Shown: piece by piece, positions 54,801 to 64,000 of the stretch | Numbering within the stretch: the stretch's first letter is position 1 | Layout of the letters: every line of letters starts with the position of its first letter | DNA from: Bursaphelenchus xylophilus | Taxonomy: Eukaryota; Nematoda; Chromadorea; Rhabditida; Aphelenchoididae | NCBI GenBank assembly: GCA_904066235.2 | Contig: CAJFCV020000001.1 | Location: 2,790,001 to 2,854,000 of the forward strand | Length of the DNA: 64,000 bases | Reading direction: 5' to 3' | Program-made: the position numbers and the translations under genes | Notes under the pieces: generated by a model | What the model was told of the DNA's origin: nothing | What the model saw: the letters and a program-made list of their open reading frames with translations, nothing else | The model's database searches: none

Positions 54801-57800
54801 AGTAAGAGTTATTGCATGTTTTGTAATTCTTCAGAGTAAAGTTATCACTTTTTAATTAAAATTACTAGTCGCGGAAAAAAGTCCTGGGATTTTCTCGCGC
54901 CCCCCAAATTCCGTCGCGCCCCGAAAAGTTGATTTGTCGCGGGAATCGCGCGCGACAATAAGGCAAAATAAAGAAAATTGCACAGTGCAAAAGCACTTTT
55001 CGGGTTCATGCACAGTGCAGAGTCGCAGAAAAATCCCACGACTTTTTTCCGCGACTAGTAAACTCCTATTGACTGATCTCCCCAAAAACAACTAAAAAAT
55101 GCCTGGAAAAATGCTGTATTGGTTTTGGAATGTGCAACAGATCAAAGATCACAACAGAGAAGCTCAAAGATCCTTTAAACTCTCAACTTACCCGGAGCCG
55201 GTCCCACCGTTGGTGTTACCGCATACCCGACGTCATCCTTTCTCGGTACGGCTGTCGCTTTTGGTCGTGGATCGTCCGCACAGCAGGCACAACACTCCTT
55301 GGCCAGCACATGCCCGCCGGCCTTTGTCTCCTTGATATTAATGTCATGATCCACAAGATTCCTTGGTTTCAGCGTCACTCCGACAGTGGAGTAGACAGTT
55401 GGCGGTGGTTTTGGAGTCACTGTGGTCTGGGGCTCAATCTTCTCGATTCTGAAGTTATGCCCTCCGGCGTGACCGGTTTTGACGAAGGATTTTAGGCCCA
55501 CATCCGGCTTTGTGCTTACTGTAACTTCCTTGGGCGTTGTGGAAGTTTCAGTGGTAGTTGTTGAGCTGGCGATCGCTCTGGCAGTAACAGTAACCACTCG
55601 GTAATCAGTCGTTGGCGTTGTAGTTGTAGGTATGACACTAAATGGGGTGGGAGAGAGCGCCAAAATCGTTTCGGGAGCTTCATTGGAATCGAAGTTCTCG
55701 TAGCTGGATATTGTTGGATGAGTGAAAGACGAGGAGTATTCTAAAGTCTTTGCCGTTGTTGGAGCGTCAGAATAGACTGCTGAGGGAGATGGTGTGGCCG
55801 TAGTCGATGGGGGAACGTATCGCGGGGGAGTTGGGGGAGGCGTTGGATGGGGATGCTTGAAGGCATTTTCAACGTCTGAAATTATAGTAATATTACAGTG
55901 GAAGTTCTGGGTTATCGTACAACAAAACATGACTATAATAGACAAGTTTGTAGGTATTAGTAACAAATAATGAGGACTCTGCCGCACCGAAAATCGAATC
56001 GCCGCCGAGAAAATGAATTGTTTTGCGGCAAAATCAAATCGCTTTTCACTTCAGCTACCCAACAAAAATTGCCGATTATTTTCCCGACAGGCCGATATTA
56101 GGATTTTCCAGGTTTGCAAGGTGCGCAAAAGGAAAAATGAATGCCATTTTCGAAATCAGCACCCTCGATTATCCTAATTCGACGCTTTCATCGAGGAAAA
56201 ATAATACTTTTTGGTTTCGCCAATCGTCCCAGTACCGGAAAAATGCACAGTGCGTTGATGACAACGTGGGAAAAGGTTCAAAATCAAAATTACTGCGGAA
56301 AACTGCTTTTTTTGATTGCTACACCTTGTCAATATGTTTTCCTGTTTTGCCTGGCTGGAGTGTTTTTAGGGCATTTTTGCTGTGAAACTTCAAAATTTGA
56401 ACCTTTTTTGTGTCCGTATCCGTATCCACATTTTTTTGGGCTAATATGTAAAAACTACATAGACCGCACCGTGTTTTAAACCCCTTACCATAACCATCGC
56501 CAAAACTGCCGCTGGCTTTTGGCGAATTCTTCTCCTCATACGTGGGCGCTTGTCCCGGTGGATAGGCGTTTCTTTGCGGCAGCACCGTCTTAAATCTCCC
56601 ATCAATATCCGCAGTTGTTGTAGTTGGCGATGTTGGCGTCGTGTAAGAGTAAGCCGACGTCGATGGTGTGTGCGGAGTTGTGGTTCGGTAGTTATAGGTG
56701 GTCTGATAGACAGGGGGTCGGGCTGTGACCGGCTTGGGCTGCTCGTACGGAGGCTCTTGGCCTGGAGGGTGAGCATTGTGCTTGTAGTTGAAGTTACCGT
56801 CGTAGGGGTTGTCTGAAAAAAAGCAGTGGTGAGTGTGCAAGTGTCTGGGAAGATTGTTCCAGTCTGTCGGGAAAATAGTGAGCACTCTGTCGCATCGCAA
56901 ATCGTATCGCCGTCGAGAAAATGAATTGTGTCGCGGCAAAACCAAATTTCTTTTCACTTCAGCAACGCGATTGGCGCAGCCACATGGTGTTCATTATTTT
57001 TCCGACAGACTGATGTACGTCGTTCGATCATTTTGCTCATGAGCTTACACAAGAAAGGTACCCTAAGTGCCACGCTCAGATGTTCTCTATGCATGCGCTG
57101 TAACCTACTCGCAACTCGCATTTCGCATAGACATCCGATGATCATTGTGGCCGAGAGCAGTATGCAAAACGGGGAAAGCGGTGAGAGAGAAAAAACACTT
57201 TTTGGCCATACTTTCGGCAGTTTCGTGCGGAAAACAAAACACTGATCTCTACGGTACACCCGGTGTAGATATAGCCACAATACTTTTTATGCCAAAATTT
57301 TCAAAAACTAAAAGAATCTCGGTCGTTTCCGCAAAGCGGTGGCTAAAAGTCTTCTATTATATATGTCTTACAAACAATTATTCTAAATCTGCGCCATGTT
57401 TCATGAAAATCTGAGCGTCGCACGTGGAGTACTTTCCTTGCTATTTTGGTATGCTTATATAGCATCTTCATCACTGCACTTGTTAACAGTTTCAAAACTC
57501 ACAGTTAAGGCTGTGAGAATTTCTTTATGGTTAATTTTGGAAATTCTATCGGAGTAAAGGTTTGTAAAATACGCTTCTTCTTAAAACGAACCAAATTATA
57601 ATGAAAAAAAAATCTTTCGAACTTACAGCTTGGTGTAACTGTCACCGGAGGCACATACGGCGGTCTTGATTCCGTAGTGGTCGGTGGAGTTGGTTTGGGC
57701 GTTCCAACGCCGGGATAACTCTCATCGGTCACCTCCTTCTTCGGGTATTTATCGTAGCTGCTTGGTTCGGCGCCATGGAATTCGTATCCACTCTCAATGA

Positions 57801-59822
57801 TCGGCCCTGTACTCTTCTCCACATAAGGCTCTGTGGTGAATGCGAATATGGTCTCTTCATTACTGTCGTAGCTGCGGTTCGGAATTTCCGAGGCAATTTG
57901 CGAGTTCTCGCCGAATCCGGCGCCCGGAGTTACAGTACTCCCAAAGCTACCGTAATCCAGCGTAGCGGCGGGGCTGGTATATAAATCCTGTGCAGCAGTA
58001 AATGGAGTCTCCGCTGAGGCGGCTGGCATGTAATAACTTCCACCGGAGCGCGTGGTATAGCCGTCATTGTAGTAGCGGTGGATAATTTTCGGGCGCACAG
58101 TGCTGGGGAGTCTGCCACGATTATTCAATGAATCGGAAGTGTTCTCTTCCGGCGGAATAGCTCCTGGAGGACCTGCATGATGCGAGGAGTTGGGGGAATA
58201 GCCACTTTTGTCGTCATAGCCTGAGGGGTTTTGGTTATAGCCAGATTTGTGGTCTGCACGGTGCGCTGTCACCACTTCTGGCAAATTGGCCCGATTCGGC
58301 GCGTCGTAATTACCGGTTTCCTTGGCATTTGGCCCGTCATATTCTCCATGCCCTGAGGGTAAATTCGGCTGATCGTAGGGGGAATTTTCCGGACTTTCCG
58401 TGGTATGAGAGCGGATAAATTCCAAGGTGCTGGGATGCGTTATAAACGCGCCGGACGCCGGAATTCTCAACGGTATCTTCGTCTTTCTCGTGATCACATC
58501 TTGAATAGTGGGCTTTGGCGTAACATTGTCGCACGAATTTCCATAACAATCGATTGGTTTTGCCATCAAATTATTCGAATCGTAGTCGTAGTTCGAATTC
58601 GTATCCAACGGCCAATTCGACTCCGGATTCGGCTTCTTCTCCTCGATCGAATTTGGCAAATCGTCGGGTGTGGGATAGGGAAGAGTTTGGCGATGGTCGT
58701 CGTATTCGATTTTTTGGATCGAAGGAGTTACTTCGATCATATTTTGGTTGTGACAATCGTAGGGATTGCCAAGACGAAGCTCAATTCCATCGTCGAGAGG
58801 AGTGATTTCGTCATAAGTGGATGGGAGTTGGCGGGTTTTGCATGGGAGACGGTCTGAAAATAATAAGGCCACTATATGAGGGCTTAGCGTATTTTACAAA
58901 ACACTAAACTATTTTTTTATTTTTAGGCATCCGATGATCAAAATTCGGGCCAAATCTAGCAAGGGAAGTACCCCAAGGGCGACTTTCAGATTTTGATGAA
59001 ACTTGGCACAAATTTCGAATAATTTTTTCTAGGATATATGCGAGAATCCTAGCTCGCGCTTTGCAGAAAAAACCCCGAGATTTTTAGATCAAAAGTCGGC
59101 GAAAATTTAAGATTTTTTTTCGAATTTCGGCACGAAAATTTGCATAGCTTATTTCGACTGTAAAGGGTAATGTTTCCACAAAAAATCAATTTTTTCCGCA
59201 CGAAACTAGCAAAGTTATGGCCAAAAAGCATTTTTCTCTCTGACCGCTCTCAGCGTTTAGCCTGCTCTCTCGGCGGCAAGTATCGTTCAATATCTCGGTG
59301 GCGGTTGCAAAGCGCGAGCCAAAGCTTTGAGGAATTGATAATATTTAGTTCATCCCCAACGTGTGTGCAAAATTTAAAGAAAATCTGAGCGTCGCACTTG
59401 GAGGACTTCCCTTGTAAGCATAACTCACTTTTATTCAGCCCAATGCCCGGCGGATCCGTGATATACTGATGATTCTCCGGGAAATCGCTCTCCTCTGGCC
59501 CAAAATGCTGATGTAATTTGTAATCAATAGGTCGTCCGCCGTGAAAATGTGGCTTGGGCTCGTTTTCGGCCCAAAACTCGTGAGCTCTGTTCTCCTTGTC
59601 GTTGGGAGAATGGTAATAATTGGGCAAAATGATCGGGGAATTCTCATTCCCCTGCCGATTTCTGATCGTGTTCGCCGCGTTGTAGCCGTTGTAGACGTCG
59701 GCAGTTATCGTGGAAATGAGAAGAGGGAAGATTAAAGTTGTGTAAAATACGAGTTGAATGAGATTTGAAGGATGAGATGGTATCATTTTGTAATGGCGGA
59801 CTTTTTGACGCGGCTCACCCAT
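51883..59822 (-). CDS. Secreted Thr/Pro-rich protein with Cys-rich C-terminus
   Basis: Ten exons join in phase to about 1,142 aa: 59822-59429, 58853-57627, 56812-56489, 55875-55192, 54427-54179, 54094-53973, 53517-53407, 53236-53111, 53044-52949, 51978-51883. TTTCCAG lies just before the first ATG. A second in-frame ATG at 59,786 starts a better signal peptide (LVFYTTLIFPLLISTITA). Residues ~130-770 are low-complexity, rich in Thr, Pro, Tyr, Asn and Ser (TTTTETSTTP, PPPTPP). Then come Cys clusters CCACCADD, CGGPC, CCGPEPPKPCCPSVPNCC, CCPKISLPCCPQQSLCC and two CxxC pairs. KKRDV, RQKR, RKKRQ, RKKRE and RRSRQ look like furin-type sites. It ends in CDASCCDFSKC. I do not recognise the family; an extracellular matrix, cuticle or processed secreted role is inference. 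Confidence 0.85.
52326..52574. mobile_element. Family B MITE
   Basis: TA-CAGTGTCGGACCTGATCCAG ... GGCCCACTG; in the last intron of the Cys-rich gene. The right flank (TTCCACAAAAGAAAGAGATT) is shared with the B copy at 28,792. Confidence 0.88.
52705..52723. mobile_element. Family B MITE, solo right tip
   Basis: TGGATCAGGTCCGCCACTG followed by TA. Confidence 0.6.
52748..52894. mobile_element. Family A MITE (GAGCAC subtype)
   Basis: TCAATTTGTCGGGAAAGTAG pairs with CATTATTTTCCCGACACAAA. It lies in the last intron, 55 bases from an exon. Confidence 0.83.
53560..53816. mobile_element. Family B MITE
   Basis: TA-CAGTGGCGGAAACGATCCAT ... CAGGTCCGTCACTG-TA; in intron 6 of the Cys-rich gene. Confidence 0.9.
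53835..53940. repeat. Repeat J
   Basis: TTTCGGCCGAAATAAACCTC then CATATAACAAAACTCC follow the J pattern. Confidence 0.4.
54864..55059. mobile_element. 196-bp inverted-repeat element, ACTAGTCGCGG ends
   Basis: ACTAGTCGCGGAAAAAAGTC then C/GTGGGATTTT is mirrored at the right end. The interior has GTCGCGCCCC, GCACAGTGCAAAAG and CACAGTGCAGAG. It lies in intron 4 of the Cys-rich gene. The D family ends share ACTAGT. Confidence 0.85.
55957..56095. mobile_element. Family A MITE (GAGCAC subtype), left end worn
   Basis: AACAAATAATGAGGACTCTG at the left; GATTATTTTCCCGACAGGCCGA at the right (partial quote). In intron 3 of the Cys-rich gene. Confidence 0.75.
56859..57013. mobile_element. Family A MITE (GAGCAC subtype)
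   Basis: CCAGTCTGTCGGGAAAATAG pairs with ATTATTTTTCCGACAGACTGA. It sits 47 bases from an exon of the Cys-rich gene. Confidence 0.87.
57046..57441. mobile_element. Family E element
   Basis: ACACAAGAAAGGTACCCTAA then GTGCCACGCTCAGA at the left, CTGAGCGTCGCACGTGGAGT then ACTTTCCTTG at the right. Confidence 0.8.
58960..59415. mobile_element. Family E element, full length
   Basis: CAAGGGAAGTACCCCAAGGG ... CTGAGCGTCGCACTTGGAGG then ACTTCCCTTG. It ends about 14 bases before the exon 1 splice donor of the Cys-rich gene. Confidence 0.87.
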
Positions 59823-59903
59823 GTGGCCTGGAAACGAAATGGTATGTAAGTATGTGTAGTAGCTCCTCCGGAAAATCGCAAGAATGATTTTTGGCGTAGC
59901 ATA

Positions 59904-61300
59904 TACTGCTCCACAAAATGATAGACGCACCCTGTTTTTAGCGATTATCTTCCTTGTACTAAATGATATCGAATAATGTTCAACAGATGAAATGTGGCAA
60001 ATTAAACGAGAAATCATGTCCCATAGGATTTTGGAACAAAATTTTGCCTTGACTGAGATATGACATTTTTTAGACTTTTTTGGGGTCCACAAAATGATAG
60101 ACGCAATTAAGTAATTTTTCGTTTATTTAAAAGAACTTTGAGTCAACCTGCTCTTATTGCACTTCCTCGTGTTCTCTGTAGTATTAGAAAGGTGATTACA
60201 TTTATATCCGCCGTACTTCATCGACGCAATGGCCTTATGAGCCATTTCCGACCTTGTACATGAGGTAAAAATTCGTTTGAAAAAAAAATTTGGTTAACGA
60301 TTTTGCTTTCGCCAAAAAACCATCTTAAACCATTTTAGATTACTTGTAGCAAATATAAGATATAAAATAAACCAATACCGATCCGTTTGAAGTCGTTTAA
60401 TCGACCATTAAATTACCGTAGACCATCTACAGTAACCTTCAAAGGCCTTAAGGGTACAGAAAATTTTCATCGATGGCAACTTTTTGCTCAGAAAATCAAA
60501 CTCAGCATGTTAAAAAACCTATAACAGCAACTTATTGCTTGCTTAAATGTACTATGTGCCGCAGATGATTAGTTAAAATATAAACGTGTAAAAATAGGCC
60601 AAAATATGCCTATTTTTGTGAACTTTTTTTTAGAAAGAGTTTACAGACCCAATTTGTTCTCTAACGGCTGATGAGTGCAGCATTACGTTTTCAGGCATGC
60701 TGAATTCGAATTCGCAAATCAAATTTTGCCAATCCGTTCATTCGTCTTGGTATTTCGGGGGTCTAAGTGTATTACGGTAGCTACTTGCTGAAGATTATAA
60801 GCCAAGAAAATACCCGAGATCTTTGAACAAGCTGTTTTTTCCCATTAGCGAGATTTACACGTATAATCTAACAGTATTAGCTAGTTTTTTGCCCAAGAAA
60901 ACAGCCCAACCTAATTTTTTTTTCAAAATGAATGTTTACCTCATGTACAAGGTCGGAAATGGCTCATAAGGCCATTGCGTCGATGAAGTACGGCGGATAT
61001 AAATGTAATCACCTTTCTAATACTACAGAGAACACGAGGAAGTGCAATAAGAGCAGGTTGACTCAAAGTTCTTTTAAATAAACGAAAAATTACTTAATTG
61101 CGTCTATCATTTTGTGGACCCCAAAAAAGTCTAAAAAATGTCATATCTCAGTCAAGGCAAAATTTTGTTCCAAAATCCTATGGGACATGATTTCTCGTTT
61201 AATTTGCCACATTTCATCTGTTGAACATTATTCGATATCATTTAGTACAAGGAAGATAATCGCTAAAAACAGGGTGCGTCTATCATTTCGTGGAGCAGTA
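59904..61300. mobile_element. 1.4-kb element with ~385-bp terminal inverted repeats
   Basis: TA-TACTGCTCCACAAAATGATA at the left mirrors TATCATTTCGTGGAGCAGTA-TA at the right. The arms run 59,904 to about 60,290 and about 60,911 to 61,300, and are almost identical over their length. The interior 60,291-60,910 is non-coding. TA duplication and long arms fit a Tc1/mariner-type non-autonomous element. It lies about 80 bases upstream of the Cys-rich gene's first start codon. Confidence 0.88.
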
Positions 61301-61312
61301 TAGTGAAATGTA

Positions 61313-61429
61313 AAAGTGTGAGCGACAGCCCAAAGAAGTTATTTGCATGGTGCAAATAGCCAGAAATTGCACAGTGCAAAGTGAACTTTGATTTCTCACA
61401 GTGCATATCGCAGAAATCATACGACTTTG
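61313..61429. mobile_element. Family D MITE fragment
   Basis: GTGAGCGACAGCCCAAAGAA, GCACAGTGCAAAGTGAAC and CAGTGCATATCGCAGAAATC match D interiors; it abuts a B element. Confidence 0.55.
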
Positions 61430-61431
61430 TA

Positions 61432-61677
61432 CAGTGACGGACCTGATCCAGCGGCAAAAAACGTACGATTCGGCCTCCGGGAAGTATCAAAGATGTAGCA
61501 AAATGCCTCCTTCTCCAAGTGAAAAAATTTTGTTTTGAAGGGCTCCCTCACAAAAAGAGCGGGCGCGTTTTTGAAATCGGATTTTTTCACTCAGAGAGGG
61601 AGGTATTTTGCAACATTTCTTGACACTTCCTGTGTGCAAAATGATACGTTTTTGCCATTGGATCAGGTTCGTCGCTG
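61432..61677. mobile_element. Family B MITE
   Basis: TA-CAGTGACGGACCTGATCCAG ... CAGGTTCGTCGCTG-TA. Confidence 0.88.
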
Positions 61678-61794
61678 TATTAAAGAAACAGAAAATACCA
61701 GAACCAAAAAACTTAGGGGGCTAACACGATATATCGTCTATATAGAAGCGAAGAAATAACATGTTATAATAAAATAAAGGTGGCGGGGGCGGGG

Positions 61795-61870
61795 GACGAA
61801 AACACGAAAACCTGTCGATAACAAACACTTTCAGAGTGATCAATAGTCAATTTAGACCAAAAAATCTCGG
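61795..61870. repeat. Repeat J
   Basis: AACCTGTCGATAACAAACAC and GTCAATTTAGACCAAAAAATC parallel the block at 20,230-20,280 (quoted in part). Confidence 0.45.
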
Positions 61871-61879
61871 TATACACGA

Positions 61880-62560
61880 ACATTCAATAACGAAACTTTT
61901 CAGTGCCTTGCGAGTCGTCGTGCCGGGGCTTTGTAGAGCGAGGAAACAAAACTTCCTTGCACTGTGCACATGGCTTTTTGGGATATCGCTCGCAGCCAGC
62001 TCTTCTGCACGATGCAAACTCCAACACACTTCATGGTATACCCAAAAAAATAGCAGTGTTAAAAAACGGTTTCACCCCCACAGCCTTCAATTTGAGTGAG
62101 GATTCAAATTCGAGACCCTCCTGTTTCGAACGCCCTTACTGCGTGATATTTGCGGCGCCCCTTCGAAAATGCGGCAGATGATAAGGAAAAAGGGCGAAAT
62201 GTCAGTGCGACCGCGGGGACTGGTTTTTTCCCCGCTACTTTTTACTCATCCTCACGCGTAATCCCGTGTGGAATTTGCTGCCGAGTACAAAGTTTTTTTT
62301 TTAAATTTTTAATTTGAAATGACAAATTCGGGTAAATGGGAGTGTCGTAACCGTAAAAGTCGAGAAAAAAAACGTGTGGATTAGAGGGTGTGGTAAGGAG
62401 GGGAGGGTCCATTGAGTTAATTATAGGTTGTTTCAACTTGGAATTTTACGGATAAGAATGTAAACATCAACAAATGGGAGGAAAATAAAAAAAAACACGA
62501 TTTTACTGTGTAAAATCCCGCTGTAAAAAAGTGCAAGCGATCAGAAGAATTCATTCGTTA
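61880..62560. other. Non-coding spacer
   Basis: A GCACTGTGCACATGG motif at about 61,955 and a D-like core are the only recognisable sequence. No exon supported. Confidence 0.3.
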
Positions 62561-62626
62561 TAGAAGAGTTTCGTCATACAGAGGTTAATTGCGGCCTAAC
62601 ATTGACCTCCGCCATTGTTGGTTATA

Positions 62627-62714
62627 TCAGTTTGCCGCATGGAAAATTGCGTAGTAGAAGTGAAAATCAATTTGATTTTGTCGCGACACAATTAATTTTC
62701 TCGGCGGCGAACCG
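62627..62714. mobile_element. Family A MITE, left part interrupted by a D element
   Basis: TA-TCAGTTTGCCGCATGGAAA, then CAATTTGATTTTGTCGCGAC and TTTTCTCGGCGGCGAACCGA; the right half is replaced by D sequence. Confidence 0.65.
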
Positions 62715-62719
62715 ATGTC

Positions 62720-62948
62720 AAAAGAATTCATTTCGCACTGTCACGTGCTCGGTGTACATAGTGTATTCTACTTGTCACGGTGCGACAGTTTTTTTGCGCA
62801 ACCGCACATCGCAAAAACAAAAGTTTTCTTTGCACTGTGCAACTCCTTGCTTTTCGCACAGTGAAATTGGTTTTTTCGGCTTACAACCCGACTTTTTCTG
62901 CACAGTGCATGTCTCGAAAATCAATCCAACGACCTCGCCAACGGACTA
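62720..62948. mobile_element. Family D MITE
   Basis: GCACTGTCACGTGCTCGGTG, TTTGCACTGTGCAACTCC, CACAGTGCATGTCTCGAAAA and the right end CTCGCCAACGGACTA. Confidence 0.65.
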
Positions 62949-63091
62949 GTATGGCATGTGTGCAAAATTCTCTTCAATATTTTGCAACCCTGTTTATCGT
63001 CCGTGTTTTACCACAAAAAAATTTTTTCAGCCTCTAAGCCTTCACAATTTTCAAAAATCCCAGCCAATCCATGGAGGCCCGCAAAAAATTA

Positions 63092-63197
63092 CCTAGCGAT
63101 ACATCCGTGTAATTGCGCAATGATCCCATTGAGCTTGCGAACTTGCACTTTTTCCAGCGCGCAGTAGAGCGATTTCCCTTCAAAACTTAATCGACTC
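63092..63197 (-). CDS. Candidate internal exon of an unknown gene, weak
   Basis: On the reverse strand LSFEGKSLYCALEKVQVRKL then NGIIAQLHGCIAR reads open and protein-like, ending at a possible GTAATT donor near 63,104. An AG at about 63,196 could be its acceptor. I recognise no domain and find no partner exons; the gene may extend past the window. Confidence 0.25.
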
Positions 63198-63199
63198 AA

Positions 63200-63899
63200 G
63201 ACAATATATTATATACGAAATGACTGCTCGAAGGAAGCTCATATTGCTCAGATATCCGTAAACGACAATATGATTTGGAGTAGTTGCTTGGAACTGATGG
63301 GAAAAGATTGTAAAACAGGGGGATTGAGAAGGCAAAAAGGTGAAATTAGGGATCAAATAGGGGTTTTTATTGTAGGTTTACGAAATAATATGCAAAAATA
63401 TATGGCTCGAGACTTATAAATCTTCGTTTGTCCAGAAAATGTGTCACGATGAGACCCATTTAAAAAATTCTTGTCGTTTGCAATTCGTTCTACAGAGACT
63501 TCACTATAAATGAAAATTCAAAATTTCGCTCAGCCCCGATCGGTGATCTCTACTTCATTTTTCATCCACCCATGGCATCTGCACTCAATTTTCGGCGAGT
63601 TTTAAGCTTCATTCTAATTTATTTCTAATTTACTTGATCCTCCAAATCAGATGACTTGCTAATGGGAATTAACGGATTGTTACGTTCGGTTTCATTTCGT
63701 TTCGCCGTTGCGTGAAAACGAAAAAAACTGAAGAGAGACAGATAGATAATTGAGTAATGGCGAAAGTTTCAGATTAACCGGATCGTTTCTTTTTGGAAGA
63801 TGACGAAGATTTTAGAAGCTTGGGAAAGGCTCAAAACAACATGTTGATCAGGCCTGTGATGTCAACTCGGGCCACAATTGAGAGTCAAATTGCCAAGTA
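63200..63899. other. Non-coding spacer, nothing recognised
   Basis: No supported exon or named repeat. Confidence 0.3.
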
Positions 63900-64000
63900 T
63901 CAGTCTGTTGGGAAAATAATGAGCATAATGTCGCTTCGCTGAAGTGAGAAGCAATTTGATTTTGTCGCGACACAACTCATTTTCTCGGCGATACGCGACA
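63900..64000. mobile_element. Family A MITE (GAGCAC subtype), cut by window end
   Basis: TA-TCAGTCTGTTGGGAAAATAA then TGAGCATAATGTCGC; the inner block TTTGTCGCGACACAACTCAT is present and the right end lies outside. Confidence 0.85.

Noticed and set aside
61112..61303. Identical ~60-residue reading frame at 61,112 (+) and about 60,092 (-)
   Set aside because: It is the same sequence because it lies in the two arms of the long-TIR element; repeat, not a gene pair.
1..64000. tRNA, rRNA or CRISPR array
   Set aside because: I looked for GGTTCGAATCC-type T-loops and regular repeat-spacer units and saw none that held up.

Overview
This window is nuclear DNA of a nematode. The evidence is short introns with GT..TTTCAG borders, two transthyretin-like (TTL) secreted proteins of the nematode-expanded family, a TRPV channel of the OSM-9/OCR type, a CEH-8/Rx homeobox gene, AG acceptor-like sites just before several start codons (as expected for trans-splicing), and many small non-autonomous DNA transposons. 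I cannot name the species. Coding models below were built by hand by joining exons in phase; each span includes introns.

Layout. 1-2.9 kb (+ strand): two TTL genes (the first cut by the window edge) and an EEF1AKMT1-type lysine methyltransferase. 3.1-14.0 kb (- strand): three tandem SLC17-like major-facilitator transporters with the same seven-exon structure, and a broken TRPV fragment between the second and third. 15.5-18.9 kb (- strand): a complete 12-exon TRPV channel of about 852 aa. 19.35-23.34 kb (- strand): a small four-membrane-segment protein. 26.0-36.4 kb (- strand): ceh-8, a 344-aa paired-like homeodomain protein in five exons, with repeat-filled introns that also hold clusters of homeodomain-type TAATTA sites. 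36.4-51.8 kb: no convincing gene; repeats and AT-rich sequence. 51.9-59.8 kb (- strand): a ten-exon, ~1,142-aa secreted Thr/Pro-rich protein with a Cys-rich C-terminal part and several basic cleavage-type sites. 59.9-61.3 kb: a 1.4-kb long-inverted-repeat element just upstream of that gene. 61.3-64 kb: repeats and one weak candidate exon.

Repeats dominate the non-coding sequence. Names are mine. Family A (about 37 copies or pieces): TIR TCAGTCTGTCGGGAAAATAA. Family B (11): TA/CAGTG ends, long palindrome. Family D (about 9): ends at CTAGTCCGTT. Family E (about 12): ends CAAGGGAAGTACCCCAAGTG. There are also one copy or a few copies of other inverted-repeat elements, two of them hAT-like with 8-bp target duplications.

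The most informative structures are: (1) a ~5.6-kb tandem duplication carrying an SLC17-like gene plus half a TRPV gene, with a visible junction near 11,639; (2) a hAT-like element with an exact empty site in the paralogous intron; (3) a 697-bp element inserted in an older repeat whose unoccupied copy lies 4 kb away in inverse orientation; (4) a decamer, GTAAAATACG, recurring about 19 times exactly, far above chance, in both orientations and mostly in introns and spacers. I found no CRISPR array, rRNA or tRNA, and no autonomous transposase gene.
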